Below are positions 8,458-17,216 of a DNA stretch of 64,000 nucleotides, piece after piece. Location of the stretch: assembly GCF_034344865.1 (NCBI RefSeq), contig NZ_CP133774.1, positions 1,860,001 through 1,924,000 on the forward strand, written 5' to 3'. The stretch's first letter is position 1, and every line of letters starts with the position of its first letter. Made by a program: the position numbers and the translations under genes. A model generated the notes under the pieces. The model was given only the letters and a program-made list of their open reading frames with translations, was not told where the DNA came from and did not search any database. The DNA is from Pseudomonas sp. 10S4 (GTDB lineage Bacteria > Pseudomonadota > Gammaproteobacteria > Pseudomonadales > Pseudomonadaceae).

Positions 8458-8679
8458 CTACTTTTTGTAGACGATCACTTTACTGCCGGCTTCGCACTTG
8501 CCGACGACTTTCCCGCCAGCGGCAGCGCCTTTGTCGACAATCTCCAGCGAATAGCCCGAGACATGCTTGGCATCAAGTTTCGCTGCGATTTCGCCTTTCA
8601 GGTCTTCGCACGACTTACCGCCAGCAAGGGCTGTTCCCGCGATGCTCAATAAACCTACCGCCAAAATAAACTTCTTCAT
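8458..8679 (-). CDS. DUF1161 small secreted protein, copy 2
   Basis: A 73-residue protein with signal peptide (MKKFILAVGLLSIAGTALAG) and two mature cysteines (SCEDLKGEIAAKL, GKCEAGSKVIVYKK). It shares the C-E-x-L-K-x-E-I..GY/SYxLEIV..C-E-x-G-x-K-x-I-x-Y pattern with the copy at 6229-6468. The start at 8679 was chosen over the in-frame ATG 8688 because AGGGA lies 10 bases upstream of it and directly abuts the other. Probably periplasmic with one disulfide; function unknown. Confidence 0.85.
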   Translation of the reverse strand: MKKFILAVGLLSIAGTALAGGKSCEDLKGEIAAKLDAKHVSGYSLEIVDKGAAAGGKVVGKCEAGSKVIVYKK

Positions 8680-8802
8680 CGGTCGCATTCCCTGGTCGGA
8701 TCAAATGGGGAGCATCCAGCAGTAGCCAGATGCGCTCAAGTAGCGCTTTGCCATTCCCTATGGCACTCGGCCAGCGCGCAAGTTCAGAAGACTAGCTCAA
8801 AC

Positions 8803-9018
8803 TCAGCTACTGGCAATCCTGAACCCGACTTTCAGTGTCACCTGGAAGTGGGCAGCCTTGCCGTCCTTGATGTGGCCGCGGGTTTCGGTCACTTCAAACC
8901 ATTCCAGATGCTTGAGGCTTTTGCTGGCTTCGGCCAGCGCATTGTTGATGGCGTCTTCGATGCTGGTAGGGGACGAGCCGACCAGCTCGACTTTCTTGTA
9001 GGTGTGATGGTCAGTCAT
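8803..9018 (-). CDS. Dodecin (flavin-binding storage protein)
   Basis: A 71-residue protein matching dodecin from end to end: [28 protein letters not shown], the conserved aromatic W in [13 protein letters not shown], and the C-terminal [11 protein letters not shown] strand. Dodecins form hollow 12-subunit shells that bind flavin pairs between tryptophans and buffer free flavin. The start has AAGGAGAACGCC just upstream. It is a single gene with a short upstream gap. Confidence 0.92.
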   Translation of the reverse strand: MTDHHTYKKVELVGSSPTSIEDAINNALAEASKSLKHLEWFEVTETRGHIKDGKAAHFQVTLKVGFRIASS

Positions 9019-9175
9019 GGCGTTCTCCTTGGGGTATGAAATACAGCCTAGCAGTGATTTTTCGTATTACTTCTGTCGGCCAATCGGGCACCGCCGTTCA
9101 GATTTACTGCACTTTCTCAAACCCCTGAAGTCCCAACCAACACACGCTACTCATCACCAATGAAGGAGAGCCACC

Positions 9176-9502
9176 ATGGCCAATACCTCTTTACGTAAAG
9201 CCTCATTGCAAAGCATGGAAGCCGAGATCGAGAGTCTTCTCAAATCGCTGGAAAACCTTAAGGACGACGCCTCGGACGAGTCGCGTAAAACCCTCAAGGC
9301 CCTGAAAAGCAACGCCGAGAGCGCGCTGAAACATTCTCGCCACCTGCTCGCCGATGCCTATGAAGAAGTGAAAGTGAAAACCCGCGAAACCGGGATCGCC
9401 ACCCGGGACTACGCCCAGGAACACCCTTGGACTACAGCGGGTGTCGCTGTCGGTGCACTCGGTCTACTCGCGGCTTATCTGTTGTGCAAACGCGGCGACT
9501 AA
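9176..9502 (+). CDS. DUF883 / ElaB-YqjD-type tail-anchored ribosome-associated protein
   Basis: A 108-residue protein with a long amphipathic, charged coiled coil (about residues 8-80) rich in E, K and A, followed by one transmembrane helix near the C-terminus ([19 protein letters not shown]) and a basic end CKRGD. This is the ElaB/YqjD/YgaM layout; those proteins bind ribosomes and anchor them to the inner membrane in stationary phase. The ATG 9176 is preceded by AAGGAGAGCCACC. Its last 4 bases overlap the 3' end of trpI in tail-to-tail orientation. Confidence 0.88.
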   Translation: MANTSLRKASLQSMEAEIESLLKSLENLKDDASDESRKTLKALKSNAESALKHSRHLLADAYEEVKVKTRETGIATRDYAQEHPWTTAGVAVGALGLLAAYLLCKRGD

Positions 9503-10392
9503 TCCGCTTGGCGCAGCTCGTTTTTGAGCCACTGCGCCAACTGCCGAGCGCGGCCATCCGCGGCACGCTTGGGTAGCCACAACGCCAGTTGCGCCGGGGT
9601 TTCACAGAAACCCCACGGCGCAACCAGGCGACCTGCTTTCAAGTCCTCGGCCACCAGCGGCTCAGGGGCAATCGCCACACCCAACCCCGCCACCGCGGCT
9701 TCCAGCAAATAATACAAATGCTCGAAACCCTGCCCCAACTTCAACGCCTTGGCGTCGAGGCCGCTTTGCTGTGCCCAGCTCGGCCACGCCTGAGGACGCG
9801 ATGTGGTGTGCAGCAGCGGCTCGCTCAGCAGCGCGCTGACCGGCGCCTGTTGCAGCCGTTCGTAGCCGGCGAAGCGTGGGCTCAGGACCGGGCCGATGCG
9901 TTCGCTGGCCAGTTCATAGACTTGCATGTCCGCCGGCCAGGGTGGCTCGGCGAACACCAGCAAAGCGTCCAGTCCAGGCCGCCGTGGGTCGAGATCGCCT
10001 TCCCCGGCTGACAGGTGCAGGCGCAGGTCCGGCAGATCCGCATTCAAGCGTCCAAGGCGCGGAATGAACCAGCGTGCGAGCAAGCTGCCGGAGCAGCCGA
10101 GCACGAAGGGCGCGTCGGCGGTGCTTTGGGTCAATTCGGCACAAACGGTGCGCAATCGCTCAAACGCGTCGCTGCTGGCATCGCGCAAACGAACGCCGGC
10201 ATCTGTGAGTTTAAGGCCACGCCCGTCCTTGACGAACAGACTAACGCCGAGGTGTTCTTCCAGCACCTTGAGTTGTCGGCTAACCGCACCATGAGTGACG
10301 TGTAGCTGTTCGGCAGCCTGACTGACGCTGTTCAGGCGGGCAGTGGCTTCGAAGGCCCGAAGGGCGTTCAGCGGAGGAAGGTCATGGCTCAT
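9499..10392 (-). CDS. trpI: LysR-family activator of tryptophan synthase genes TrpI
   Basis: A 297-residue LysR regulator. The N-terminal winged helix-turn-helix is at about residues 10-70 ([34 protein letters not shown]), followed by a periplasmic-binding-like effector domain. It lies divergent from trpBA, the arrangement known for TrpI in P. aeruginosa and P. putida, where TrpI with indoleglycerol phosphate activates trpBA and represses itself. The gap of 112 bases to trpB holds the shared control region. The identity rests on both sequence type and position. Confidence 0.92.
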   Translation of the reverse strand: MSHDLPPLNALRAFEATARLNSVSQAAEQLHVTHGAVSRQLKVLEEHLGVSLFVKDGRGLKLTDAGVRLRDASSDAFERLRTVCAELTQSTADAPFVLGCSGSLLARWFIPRLGRLNADLPDLRLHLSAGEGDLDPRRPGLDALLVFAEPPWPADMQVYELASERIGPVLSPRFAGYERLQQAPVSALLSEPLLHTTSRPQAWPSWAQQSGLDAKALKLGQGFEHLYYLLEAAVAGLGVAIAPEPLVAEDLKAGRLVAPWGFCETPAQLALWLPKRAADGRARQLAQWLKNELRQAD

Positions 10393-10504
10393 GGGATATG
10401 TGAGTTTTCCTGACAGGTTGTGGCGATCTTATCGGTTTTCAGGTCGGAACGTCAGGGGTAGAGTGGTCGTCATTGTCATCACACGAATCCAACTGGAGCG
10501 ACCC
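10393..10504. promoter_or_regulatory. Divergent trpI / trpBA control region
   Basis: This 112-base gap separates the trpI and trpB starts. TrpI binding sites are known to lie here in related species. I can see TGACAGGTTGTGGCGATC and similar partial dyads but cannot define the sites. The trpB ribosome-binding site (GGAGCG) is at the right end. Confidence 0.55.
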
Positions 10505-11728
<1,224 letters not shown>

Positions 11729-11729
<1 letters not shown>

Positions 11730-12541
11730 TGAGCCGCCTGCAAACGCGTTTTGCCGAACTCAAGGAACAGAATCGCGCCGCTCTGGTGACCTTCGTCACC
11801 GCTGGCGACCCGAGCTATGACACCTCGCTGGCGATCCTCAAAGGCTTGCCGGGTGCTGGCGCCGACGTGATCGAATTGGGCATGCCCTTCACCGACCCGA
11901 TGGCCGACGGCCCGGCGATCCAGCTGGCGAACATCCGCGCTTTGGGCGCCAAACAGAACCTGGCGAAAACCCTGCAGATGGTTCGCGAGTTCCGCGAAGG
12001 CAACACCGAGACGCCGTTGGTGTTGATGGGTTACTTCAACCCGATCCACATGTACGGCGTGCCGCGCTTCATCGCGGACGCTAAAGAGGCCGGCGTTGAC
12101 GGTCTGATCGTGGTTGACCTGCCGCCGGAACATAACGGCGAACTGTGCGACCCGGCTCAGGCTGCGGGTCTGGACTTCATTCGTCTGACCACGCCGACCA
12201 CCGACGATGTGCGCCTGCCGACCGTTCTGAACGGCAGCTCCGGCTTCGTTTATTACGTGTCGGTTGCCGGTGTGACGGGCGCGGGTGCGGCAACGCTGGA
12301 ACACGTCGAAGAAGCAGTTGCTCGTTTGCGTCGTCACACCGACCTGCCGATCAGCATCGGTTTCGGTATCCGTACACCGGAGCAAGCGGCGGCTATCGCT
12401 CGTCTGGCGGACGGCGTGGTGGTGGGTTCGGCATTGATCAATCACATCGCGAATGCGTCGACACCGGATCAGGCGATCGACGGTGTATTGAGTCTTTGCG
12501 CAGCGTTGGCCGAGGGCGTGCGCAAAGCACGGGTCAGCTGA
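11729..12541 (+). CDS. trpA: Tryptophan synthase alpha subunit
   Basis: A complete 270-residue TrpA, the TIM-barrel subunit that cleaves indoleglycerol phosphate to indole and glyceraldehyde 3-phosphate and channels indole to TrpB. The catalytic acids fall exactly at E49 (VIELGMPF) and D60 (MADGP). The phosphate-binding GFGI and VGSA motifs near the C-terminus are present. Its start overlaps the trpB stop (TGATG), ensuring coupled translation, and AGCAGGAG upstream is the ribosome-binding site. A terminator-like hairpin follows 60 bases after the stop. Confidence 0.97.
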
Positions 12542-12602
12542 AAGTAAAGTTCCTGATACAAAGGAATTAGCGCCTCGCAACACAGACTAAACAGTAAGAC
12601 CG

Positions 12603-12635
12603 AGGGTTTCAGGACTACGTTCTGAAGCCCTTTTT
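12603..12635 (+). terminator. Intrinsic terminator after trpBA
   Basis: The stem AGGGTTTCAG..CTGAAGCCCT is followed by TTTTT. It ends the trpBA transcript just before the RcnB-like gene. Confidence 0.8.
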
Positions 12636-12662
12636 GCTGTAGGTGCAGTGAGGAAACCCCCG

Positions 12663-13121
12663 ATGAAAATGCCGAAACGGTTGATAGCCAGCCTGGGCGT
12701 ACTGATGCTGAGTGCGACCCCGTTGCTGCACGCCAGCGCCGATCAGCGCGACGATCACGACCACGGCGGCCCGGAGCAGGGCCAATACGATAACCATGGT
12801 GACAACCGTGGCAATGATCACCGCGGCCCGGAGGACAACCATCGTGGCGGTCCTCCACCACATGATTTTGGCCCGGTGCGTCAGACCATTCACGACAATC
12901 ACGGATACTTTGTGCGTGGTGCGCCGCCACCGCCAGGCATCCGTCTGGAACGTGGCCGGCCGTTGCCTCACGGTTATTACGGCGAACGCCTGGATCAGCG
13001 TGCGCTGGGTCGGTTGCCGCAATACGAGGGTTACGAATGGCGCCGCGCGGGCGGCGACATTGTGCTGATCGCCGTAGGAACCGGGATCGTTTATGAAATT
13101 CTGGATAACGTGTTGAATTAA
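12663..13121 (+). CDS. RcnB-family periplasmic protein
   Basis: A 152-residue protein with signal peptide (MKMPKRLIASLGVLMLSATPLLHASA). A low-complexity stretch rich in His, Asp, Gly and Pro (about residues 28-75, repeats of HDHGG/NHRGG type) follows, then a C-terminal RcnB-like domain (GRPLPHGYYGERLDQRAL..WRRAGGDIVLIAVGTGIVYEIL). RcnB of E. coli modulates nickel/cobalt efflux in the periplasm; the His/Asp-rich region here fits metal binding, though the true role is unknown. ATG 12663 has AGGAAA 8 bases upstream. The gene follows the trpBA terminator and seems monocistronic. Confidence 0.8.
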   Translation: MKMPKRLIASLGVLMLSATPLLHASADQRDDHDHGGPEQGQYDNHGDNRGNDHRGPEDNHRGGPPPHDFGPVRQTIHDNHGYFVRGAPPPPGIRLERGRPLPHGYYGERLDQRALGRLPQYEGYEWRRAGGDIVLIAVGTGIVYEILDNVLN

Positions 13122-13158
13122 GCGCTGCATCGGCACAGCGCATTGCGCGCTGTGCTTC

Positions 13159-13233
13159 AAAAGATCGCAGCCTTCGGCAGCTCCTACATGGGATGGTGTA
13201 CCCCGTAGGAGCTGCCGAAGGCTGCGATCTTTT
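13159..13233. repeat. Extragenic palindrome, GATCGCAGCCTTCGGCAGCTCC type
   Basis: Two perfect 29-bp inverted arms (13159-13187, 13205-13233) enclose 17 bases between convergent genes. The repeat unit AAAAGATCGCAGCCTTCGGC is a second fluorescens-group REP class. A diverged, wider-spaced pair of the same class is at 16433-16518. Confidence 0.88.
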
Positions 13234-13242
13234 ACTTTTCTG

Positions 13243-15204
13243 TCAGGGCAACTCCAATCCACCCGCTGCCTTGTGCAAAGCTCTCAAATGTTCGCCAATC
13301 TGTTTAAGGTTGGCTTCATTAGCCGCAATCTCCGCCGCACGACTCGGTTCCAGCAGCGCTCTCACTTCTTTATCCAGATCCCCGGTCAGCGATTGCAGTT
13401 GCTTCTGGCGCAGGCTGCTTTCCGATTCCAATCGCTTCGACTCGCTCGGCTGTGGCAAACCATAACCACCGGTGCCGAGCAATTCGGCGGGACGGCTGAG
13501 GAAGCCGCTGTTGGCGAGAATCTGTTGCAAGGTCGCGTTGGCCTTGTCCATGCCGCCGTTTTTCAGTTCTCGAGCGCCCAAGTAGCGCTGCTTCACCTCA
13601 TCCTGGGCCAACTGTAGCTGCCGACGGAAACTGGCCTGTTCCAACAACAGCAATGCCGCGCTGGTGCGCAAGTCAGCCTGATCGATCCATTGCCGGCGCT
13701 CTTCGGCGCTCAATGCCAGCCAGTCTTCGACAGTGGTCTGCTTGATCGGCAAGTGCTTCTTCAGCACTTCGAACATGGCTTGATAGCGATCGCGGAAGGA
13801 GTCGAAGCGATAACCCAGGCGTAAAGCTTCGCGAGGGTCGTCCAGCACGCTGGTGTCCGCCAATCCGCGGCCCTTGAGCACTTCCAGCAAGCCGTTGGGC
13901 ATGATGCTGTCCAGTCCGGTCAGTTGCGCGTTGTTGCTGCCGCTGCGCAGCAGTTTCAGGCTTTCAACCGCGCAATTATTGGACAGGAAGAAGTAGTTGC
14001 CGTCGTAGCTCCAGTGCATCTCTGCGGCGTGTTCCACCACTTCTTCGATTTCGGTGCGAGAGAGATTCAGCGGCACCGAAGCCAGGCTGCGCATTTCGGT
14101 CTTGGTGTATTCGTCGATCACTTGGGCCAGGGGCAAGACAAACAGGCGTGACGGATATTTACCCACCAGCCCATCCCAACTCGACAACTGTACGTCACCG
14201 ACGAAGGCGCGGTAGGACAGCACCAGGTGCTGATCCAGGTCCAGCCGGCAATCCGGTCCGCGTGGTCGGCCCGGCGCACAGATCACCAGGCGCAACATGC
14301 TGTGGCCCCAACGGCTGACCCAGTTCTGGTTGGCTTCGGCCAGCAGATAGTCCACGGCATAAACCCGTTCCGGGTCGACCTGGCCCAATGGTGTCTTGGC
14401 GAAGTCGTTACCGGCATTGAGGAAGGCGAAGGATTTGGCGCAAGTGTCTTTGGCGGCCGGCGCCCAGCCGAAATGTTCTTTGTAGTAGCGGTAAAGCGCA
14501 GGACGTCGGCAGGCATAGCTCGGGTCCAGGAGGAAGTACTCCATGTTGACCGCCACGAACTCCTTGGGATTGGTCGTCTCGTAGATATCCGGGCTGCGAA
14601 CGATTTGCCGGTTGTGCTGCTCGCGTTCGCCACGTCGGCCGACGTATTGCGGCCAGCCGGCCAGATCCAGCAGGCGCGGGTCGTCACTGAGGGTAAAACG
14701 TCGCGCCGTCTGGCCGCGGCATTGATCGGGAATGCCGACCAGACCAGAGCTGCTATTGCGCTGGCTGCAACGCTGGATCAGCGTGCGCTGGGCAGATGGC
14801 CACAGGCGCGCGCGGTCGTAAATATGGGTGAGTTCGTGCAAGACCGTAGCGAGCATTTCCCGGCGCACGGTGCCGTGGGGGCGGTAGGTCTTTTTCGTCG
14901 CGGCGCTGCCGTCGGTGAGGCTGTCGAGCAGATTGCGATTCAGATCGAGCTCGGACACCAGCGACGCCTCGCCGTAGGCGTTGTCGGGCATTTCGTCGGT
15001 CCAGCCAACATCGATGCGCCGATCCAGTTGCTCGACGAAGCGCGGCGGCAATGCCTGCATGGCCTCATCGAGCAGCGCCTGGCTGGCCTGCACTTGCGCG
15101 GGACTCAGACCGTCGGTCTTGAGCCGTAATTGCAAGCTGGCCTGTGCGGTGTTGCCAAGCAGCAACACCATCCCGGCCAGCAGCCAGGCGCTGAGCGACC
15201 TCAC
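13243..15204 (-). CDS. DUF4105 (Lnb N-terminal type) periplasmic protein with HExxH motif
   Basis: A 653-residue exported protein (signal MRSLSAWLLAGMVLLLGNTAQA). The N-terminal third carries a zinc-peptidase-like HELTHIYDR. The centre (about residues 290-440) has the DUF4105/Lnb N-terminal signature WVSRWGHSMLRL..SYRAFVG..SNNCAVESLKLL, with a His, an Asn-Cys pair and a GHS element reminiscent of papain-like folds. A helical, coiled-coil-rich C-terminus follows. The start overlaps the stop of the upstream DUF2388 gene by 4 bases, so the two are coupled. Family members are uncharacterised; protease or lipid-acting function is only suggested. Confidence 0.85.
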   Translation of the reverse strand: MRSLSAWLLAGMVLLLGNTAQASLQLRLKTDGLSPAQVQASQALLDEAMQALPPRFVEQLDRRIDVGWTDEMPDNAYGEASLVSELDLNRNLLDSLTDGSAATKKTYRPHGTVRREMLATVLHELTHIYDRARLWPSAQRTLIQRCSQRNSSSGLVGIPDQCRGQTARRFTLSDDPRLLDLAGWPQYVGRRGEREQHNRQIVRSPDIYETTNPKEFVAVNMEYFLLDPSYACRRPALYRYYKEHFGWAPAAKDTCAKSFAFLNAGNDFAKTPLGQVDPERVYAVDYLLAEANQNWVSRWGHSMLRLVICAPGRPRGPDCRLDLDQHLVLSYRAFVGDVQLSSWDGLVGKYPSRLFVLPLAQVIDEYTKTEMRSLASVPLNLSRTEIEEVVEHAAEMHWSYDGNYFFLSNNCAVESLKLLRSGSNNAQLTGLDSIMPNGLLEVLKGRGLADTSVLDDPREALRLGYRFDSFRDRYQAMFEVLKKHLPIKQTTVEDWLALSAEERRQWIDQADLRTSAALLLLEQASFRRQLQLAQDEVKQRYLGARELKNGGMDKANATLQQILANSGFLSRPAELLGTGGYGLPQPSESKRLESESSLRQKQLQSLTGDLDKEVRALLEPSRAAEIAANEANLKQIGEHLRALHKAAGGLELP

Positions 15205-15521
15205 AGTGCGAGGATGGCTTCGGCGAGGACCTGATCACTGGCGTCGCGGGCTTCAGGTACGCGGGTGCGCAGGGTATTGAAGGCCTCTTCCAGATGCGCG
15301 CCACGAATATCGCCATCGCTGGCGACGAAACTGGCCGCGTCGTCGTGAGCTTCGCGCACGATCTTCGAATCACGGATGGACGTGGTGGTATCAGAAGTGA
15401 AATCAAGCGTGCGCTGGGTGGCGCGAATGATCATGTTACTGGTGGCTACCAGGGTGTGCGCCTGGGCCACGTCGGCCAACAACAGCAAGCCAAGGGTGGC
15501 AGCAATCAGCGGGCTACGCAT
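15201..15521 (-). CDS. DUF2388 small secreted protein, copy 3 (operon with DUF4105)
   Basis: A 106-residue exported protein: signal peptide ending VAQA, then the family core TTSIRDSKIVREAHDDAASFVASDGDIRGAHLEEAF and the ending LAEAILAL. DUF2388 proteins are found almost only in Pseudomonas and usually occur as several adjacent copies, as here. Its stop overlaps the DUF4105 start. Function unknown. Confidence 0.88.
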   Translation of the reverse strand: MRSPLIAATLGLLLLADVAQAHTLVATSNMIIRATQRTLDFTSDTTTSIRDSKIVREAHDDAASFVASDGDIRGAHLEEAFNTLRTRVPEARDASDQVLAEAILAL

Positions 15522-15548
15522 GGAACGACTCCGGAGGAACGATGATAA

Positions 15549-15866
15549 CTATTGGACGAGAATTGCTTGTGCCAGTTCAAGGTCGCTGGCATGAAGTTTT
15601 GGCTGGCTCCGGCGCAGGTAAACCAGGGCGGATTCCAGTTGCGCTCCTCGCAGTTGGCCGTCACTGGCAATGAAAGCCGCAGCGTCATCCTGAGCGGCGA
15701 TCAGCAGTTTATGGTCGAAGGGCGCAGAGGTCACCATGCTTGTGGCGTAACCACTGACCACGGTGCCTTGTGTAGACAGGTTGAAGGCGTCGAAAGCCTG
15801 GGCGGCGCCAGACCAGCAGGCCAGAAGAAACAACGGAATGGACAACAGATTTGAAAGAAAACGCAT
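15549..15866 (-). CDS. DUF2388 small secreted protein, copy 2
   Basis: A 105-residue exported protein (signal ending GAAQA). It is the most diverged of the three copies: the core reads DHKLLIAAQDDAAAFIASDGQLRGAQLESAL and it ends LAQAILVQ. It lacks the T/S-rich SDTTTSIRD segment of its neighbours. The 27-base gap to the next gene suggests a shared transcript. Function unknown. Confidence 0.85.
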   Translation of the reverse strand: MRFLSNLLSIPLFLLACWSGAAQAFDAFNLSTQGTVVSGYATSMVTSAPFDHKLLIAAQDDAAAFIASDGQLRGAQLESALVYLRRSQPKLHASDLELAQAILVQ

Positions 15867-15973
15867 GAGACTCGATAGCTGAAAGCGAGCCTCAAGGCTA
15901 GCGCAATGCCCGGACTAGAGCCAGCGCCGAAACATTGGGACACGATGGGCGTGTCCCAATGCAGGACCGACGT

Positions 15974-16291
15974 TTAGATCGCCAGGATGGCCTGGGCGAG
16001 TTGTGCGTCAGTAGCGTTCAGCTGAGGTGCTTGACGGTGGATTTCGTCAAATGCGCTTTCCAGTTTCACGCCACGAATGTCGCCGCTGCTGGCGACAAAA
16101 CTGGCGGCGTCATCACGAGCTGCACGCACAATTTTGTTGTCGCGCAGTGACGAAGAGAGATTGGAGGTGGCGTCGGAGCTGGATTTTAGAGCGCCAACGA
16201 CGGCGTCGGTGGTCACGATAAAGCTGGAAGCGTGGGCATTGGCAGCCACGGCGAGCAGGGCAGCAACGCTCAGCAGACGAAGACGGGACAT
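15974..16291 (-). CDS. DUF2388 small secreted protein, copy 1
   Basis: A 105-residue protein with signal peptide MSRLRLLSVAALLAVAANAH and the core SLRDNKIVRAARDDAASFVASSGDIRGVKLESAF, ending LAQAILAI. The start has a good ribosome-binding site (AAAGGAGC) 6 bases upstream. It is the first of the DUF2388 series that leads into the DUF4105 gene. A 107-base gap separates it from copy 2, so a separate promoter is possible. Confidence 0.88.
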   Translation of the reverse strand: MSRLRLLSVAALLAVAANAHASSFIVTTDAVVGALKSSSDATSNLSSSLRDNKIVRAARDDAASFVASSGDIRGVKLESAFDEIHRQAPQLNATDAQLAQAILAI

Positions 16292-16432
16292 GGGGAAGCT
16301 CCTTTGGATAAACCGATTGAGAGGTGGCGCAGTGTCTGGAAGATCAGACGCCTGTCATGCGGCGTTCGCCACGTTCTGATCGGATATTAGGCTGACGCGG
16401 ATGGATTCGAACAGCCCATATAGACGAAACGG

Positions 16433-16518
16433 CAGGAGCTGCCGAAAGCTGCGATTTTTTGATTTTGGCGTCGGCGGTGACACTTAAGATCAAAAGATCG
16501 CAGCCTTCGGCAGCTGCT
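16433..16518. repeat. Diverged extragenic palindrome of the GATCGCAGCCTTCGGC class
   Basis: Arms at 16433-16460 and 16492-16518 are imperfect inverted copies (GAGCTGCCGAAAGCTGCGAT versus ATCGCAGCCTTCGGCAGCTG) with a 31-base spacer. They lie in the 390-base gap between the DUF2388 and DUF1127 genes, where I see no protein-coding gene. Confidence 0.75.
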
Positions 16519-16589
16519 AAAAGGGTGTACTGGTCAAATTTAGATTGTACAAAACTGTACTGGTTATGTGTTTCATGACCCTGAAACGA

Positions 16590-16626
16590 CAAAACCCGTC
16601 GTGGTTTCCCACGACGGGTTTTGTTT
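16590..16626 (-). terminator. Intrinsic terminator of the DUF1127 gene
   Basis: A strong 14-bp stem (AAAACCCGTCGTGG / CCACGACGGGTTTT) with a 4-nt loop and T-runs on both strands. It lies about 55 bases downstream of the DUF1127 stop. Confidence 0.88.
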
Positions 16627-16681
16627 GTTCAATTCGGGTTGCTGGCGGTGGACCCTATAGGTCAGAGCCAGCGACGCTAAC

Positions 16682-16897
16682 TTAGCGCCAGAACGGCTTG
16701 CTCAGCTCTTCGTAGCGTTGTGCTTCGCTAATCCCGGCATCAGCCAGCAGACGCGAATCCAGACGAGCCAATTGATGGCGGCTGGTAATGCGGCGCTGCC
16801 ACAACATCAGGTTGGCGATAACGCGAAGAGGCATGGAAGCCTGGGTTTTTGCAGCATTGTCTTCGAAGAACAGCTCGGAACTGAGTGTACGTTCCAT
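16682..16897 (-). CDS. DUF1127 small basic protein
   Basis: A 71-residue protein with the DUF1127 (YjiS-like) segment near the C-terminus: LWQRRITSRHQLARLDSRLLADAGISEAQRYEE and the terminal KPFWR. The Arg-rich helix and the L-x-D-I/S-G-I-S pattern are the family hallmark. Some members bind RNA or affect phosphate, carbon and small-RNA homeostasis in alphaproteobacteria; the role in Pseudomonas is not known. I chose ATG 16897 because AAGGA lies 8 bases upstream of it; the ATG at 16906 would directly abut that site. Conserved TGTACTGGTC boxes lie on both sides of the gene. Confidence 0.85.
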   Translation of the reverse strand: MERTLSSELFFEDNAAKTQASMPLRVIANLMLWQRRITSRHQLARLDSRLLADAGISEAQRYEELSKPFWR

Positions 16898-17216
16898 GGT
16901 TGACATCCTTCCGCTTGTGGCGGGATTAGGTAGTGGTTTAACTGATGCCAATGATCCTCCTGTTTGGCCAGTCCCCCTAGATACAGTTCACTTGTATTGT
17001 GAGGGATCAATTAACTGTTTATAGGGGGTGTACTGGTCAAAATTGAGGCAACTGTACCTGTCGGCACCAATACAGTGCAATATAGGTAAGTCGACTCGAA
17101 AATGTAGGGGATTTCGGTAGAAAAAGACCAGTACAGCAGTACAGTTTTCGACAGGATCGGGTGTTGCAAGAGCCAACTGACGCAACTGTGTTTGCGTCAG
17201 CTGTGTTTTACGTCAA
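16898..17216. promoter_or_regulatory. 319-base intergenic region with TGTACTGGTC boxes
   Basis: No gene is seen. It holds TGTACTGGTCAAAA at 17029-17042 with ACTGTACCTGT at 17051-17061, and the inverted form GACCAGTACA at 17126-17135 next to CAGTACAGTTTT at 17137-17148. A related pair lies past the gene's terminator at 16526-16538 and 16556-16566. The repetition and dyad arrangement suggest operators for a regulator, possibly of GntR/MocR type by resemblance only. Confidence 0.45.
17177..17200 (-). terminator. Hairpin after the CoA-transferase gene
   Basis: A perfect 9-bp stem (CTGACGCAA / TTGCGTCAG) with a 6-nt loop lies 17 bases downstream of the stop on the minus strand. The following T-tract is weak, so it is only a probable terminator. 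Confidence 0.5.
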
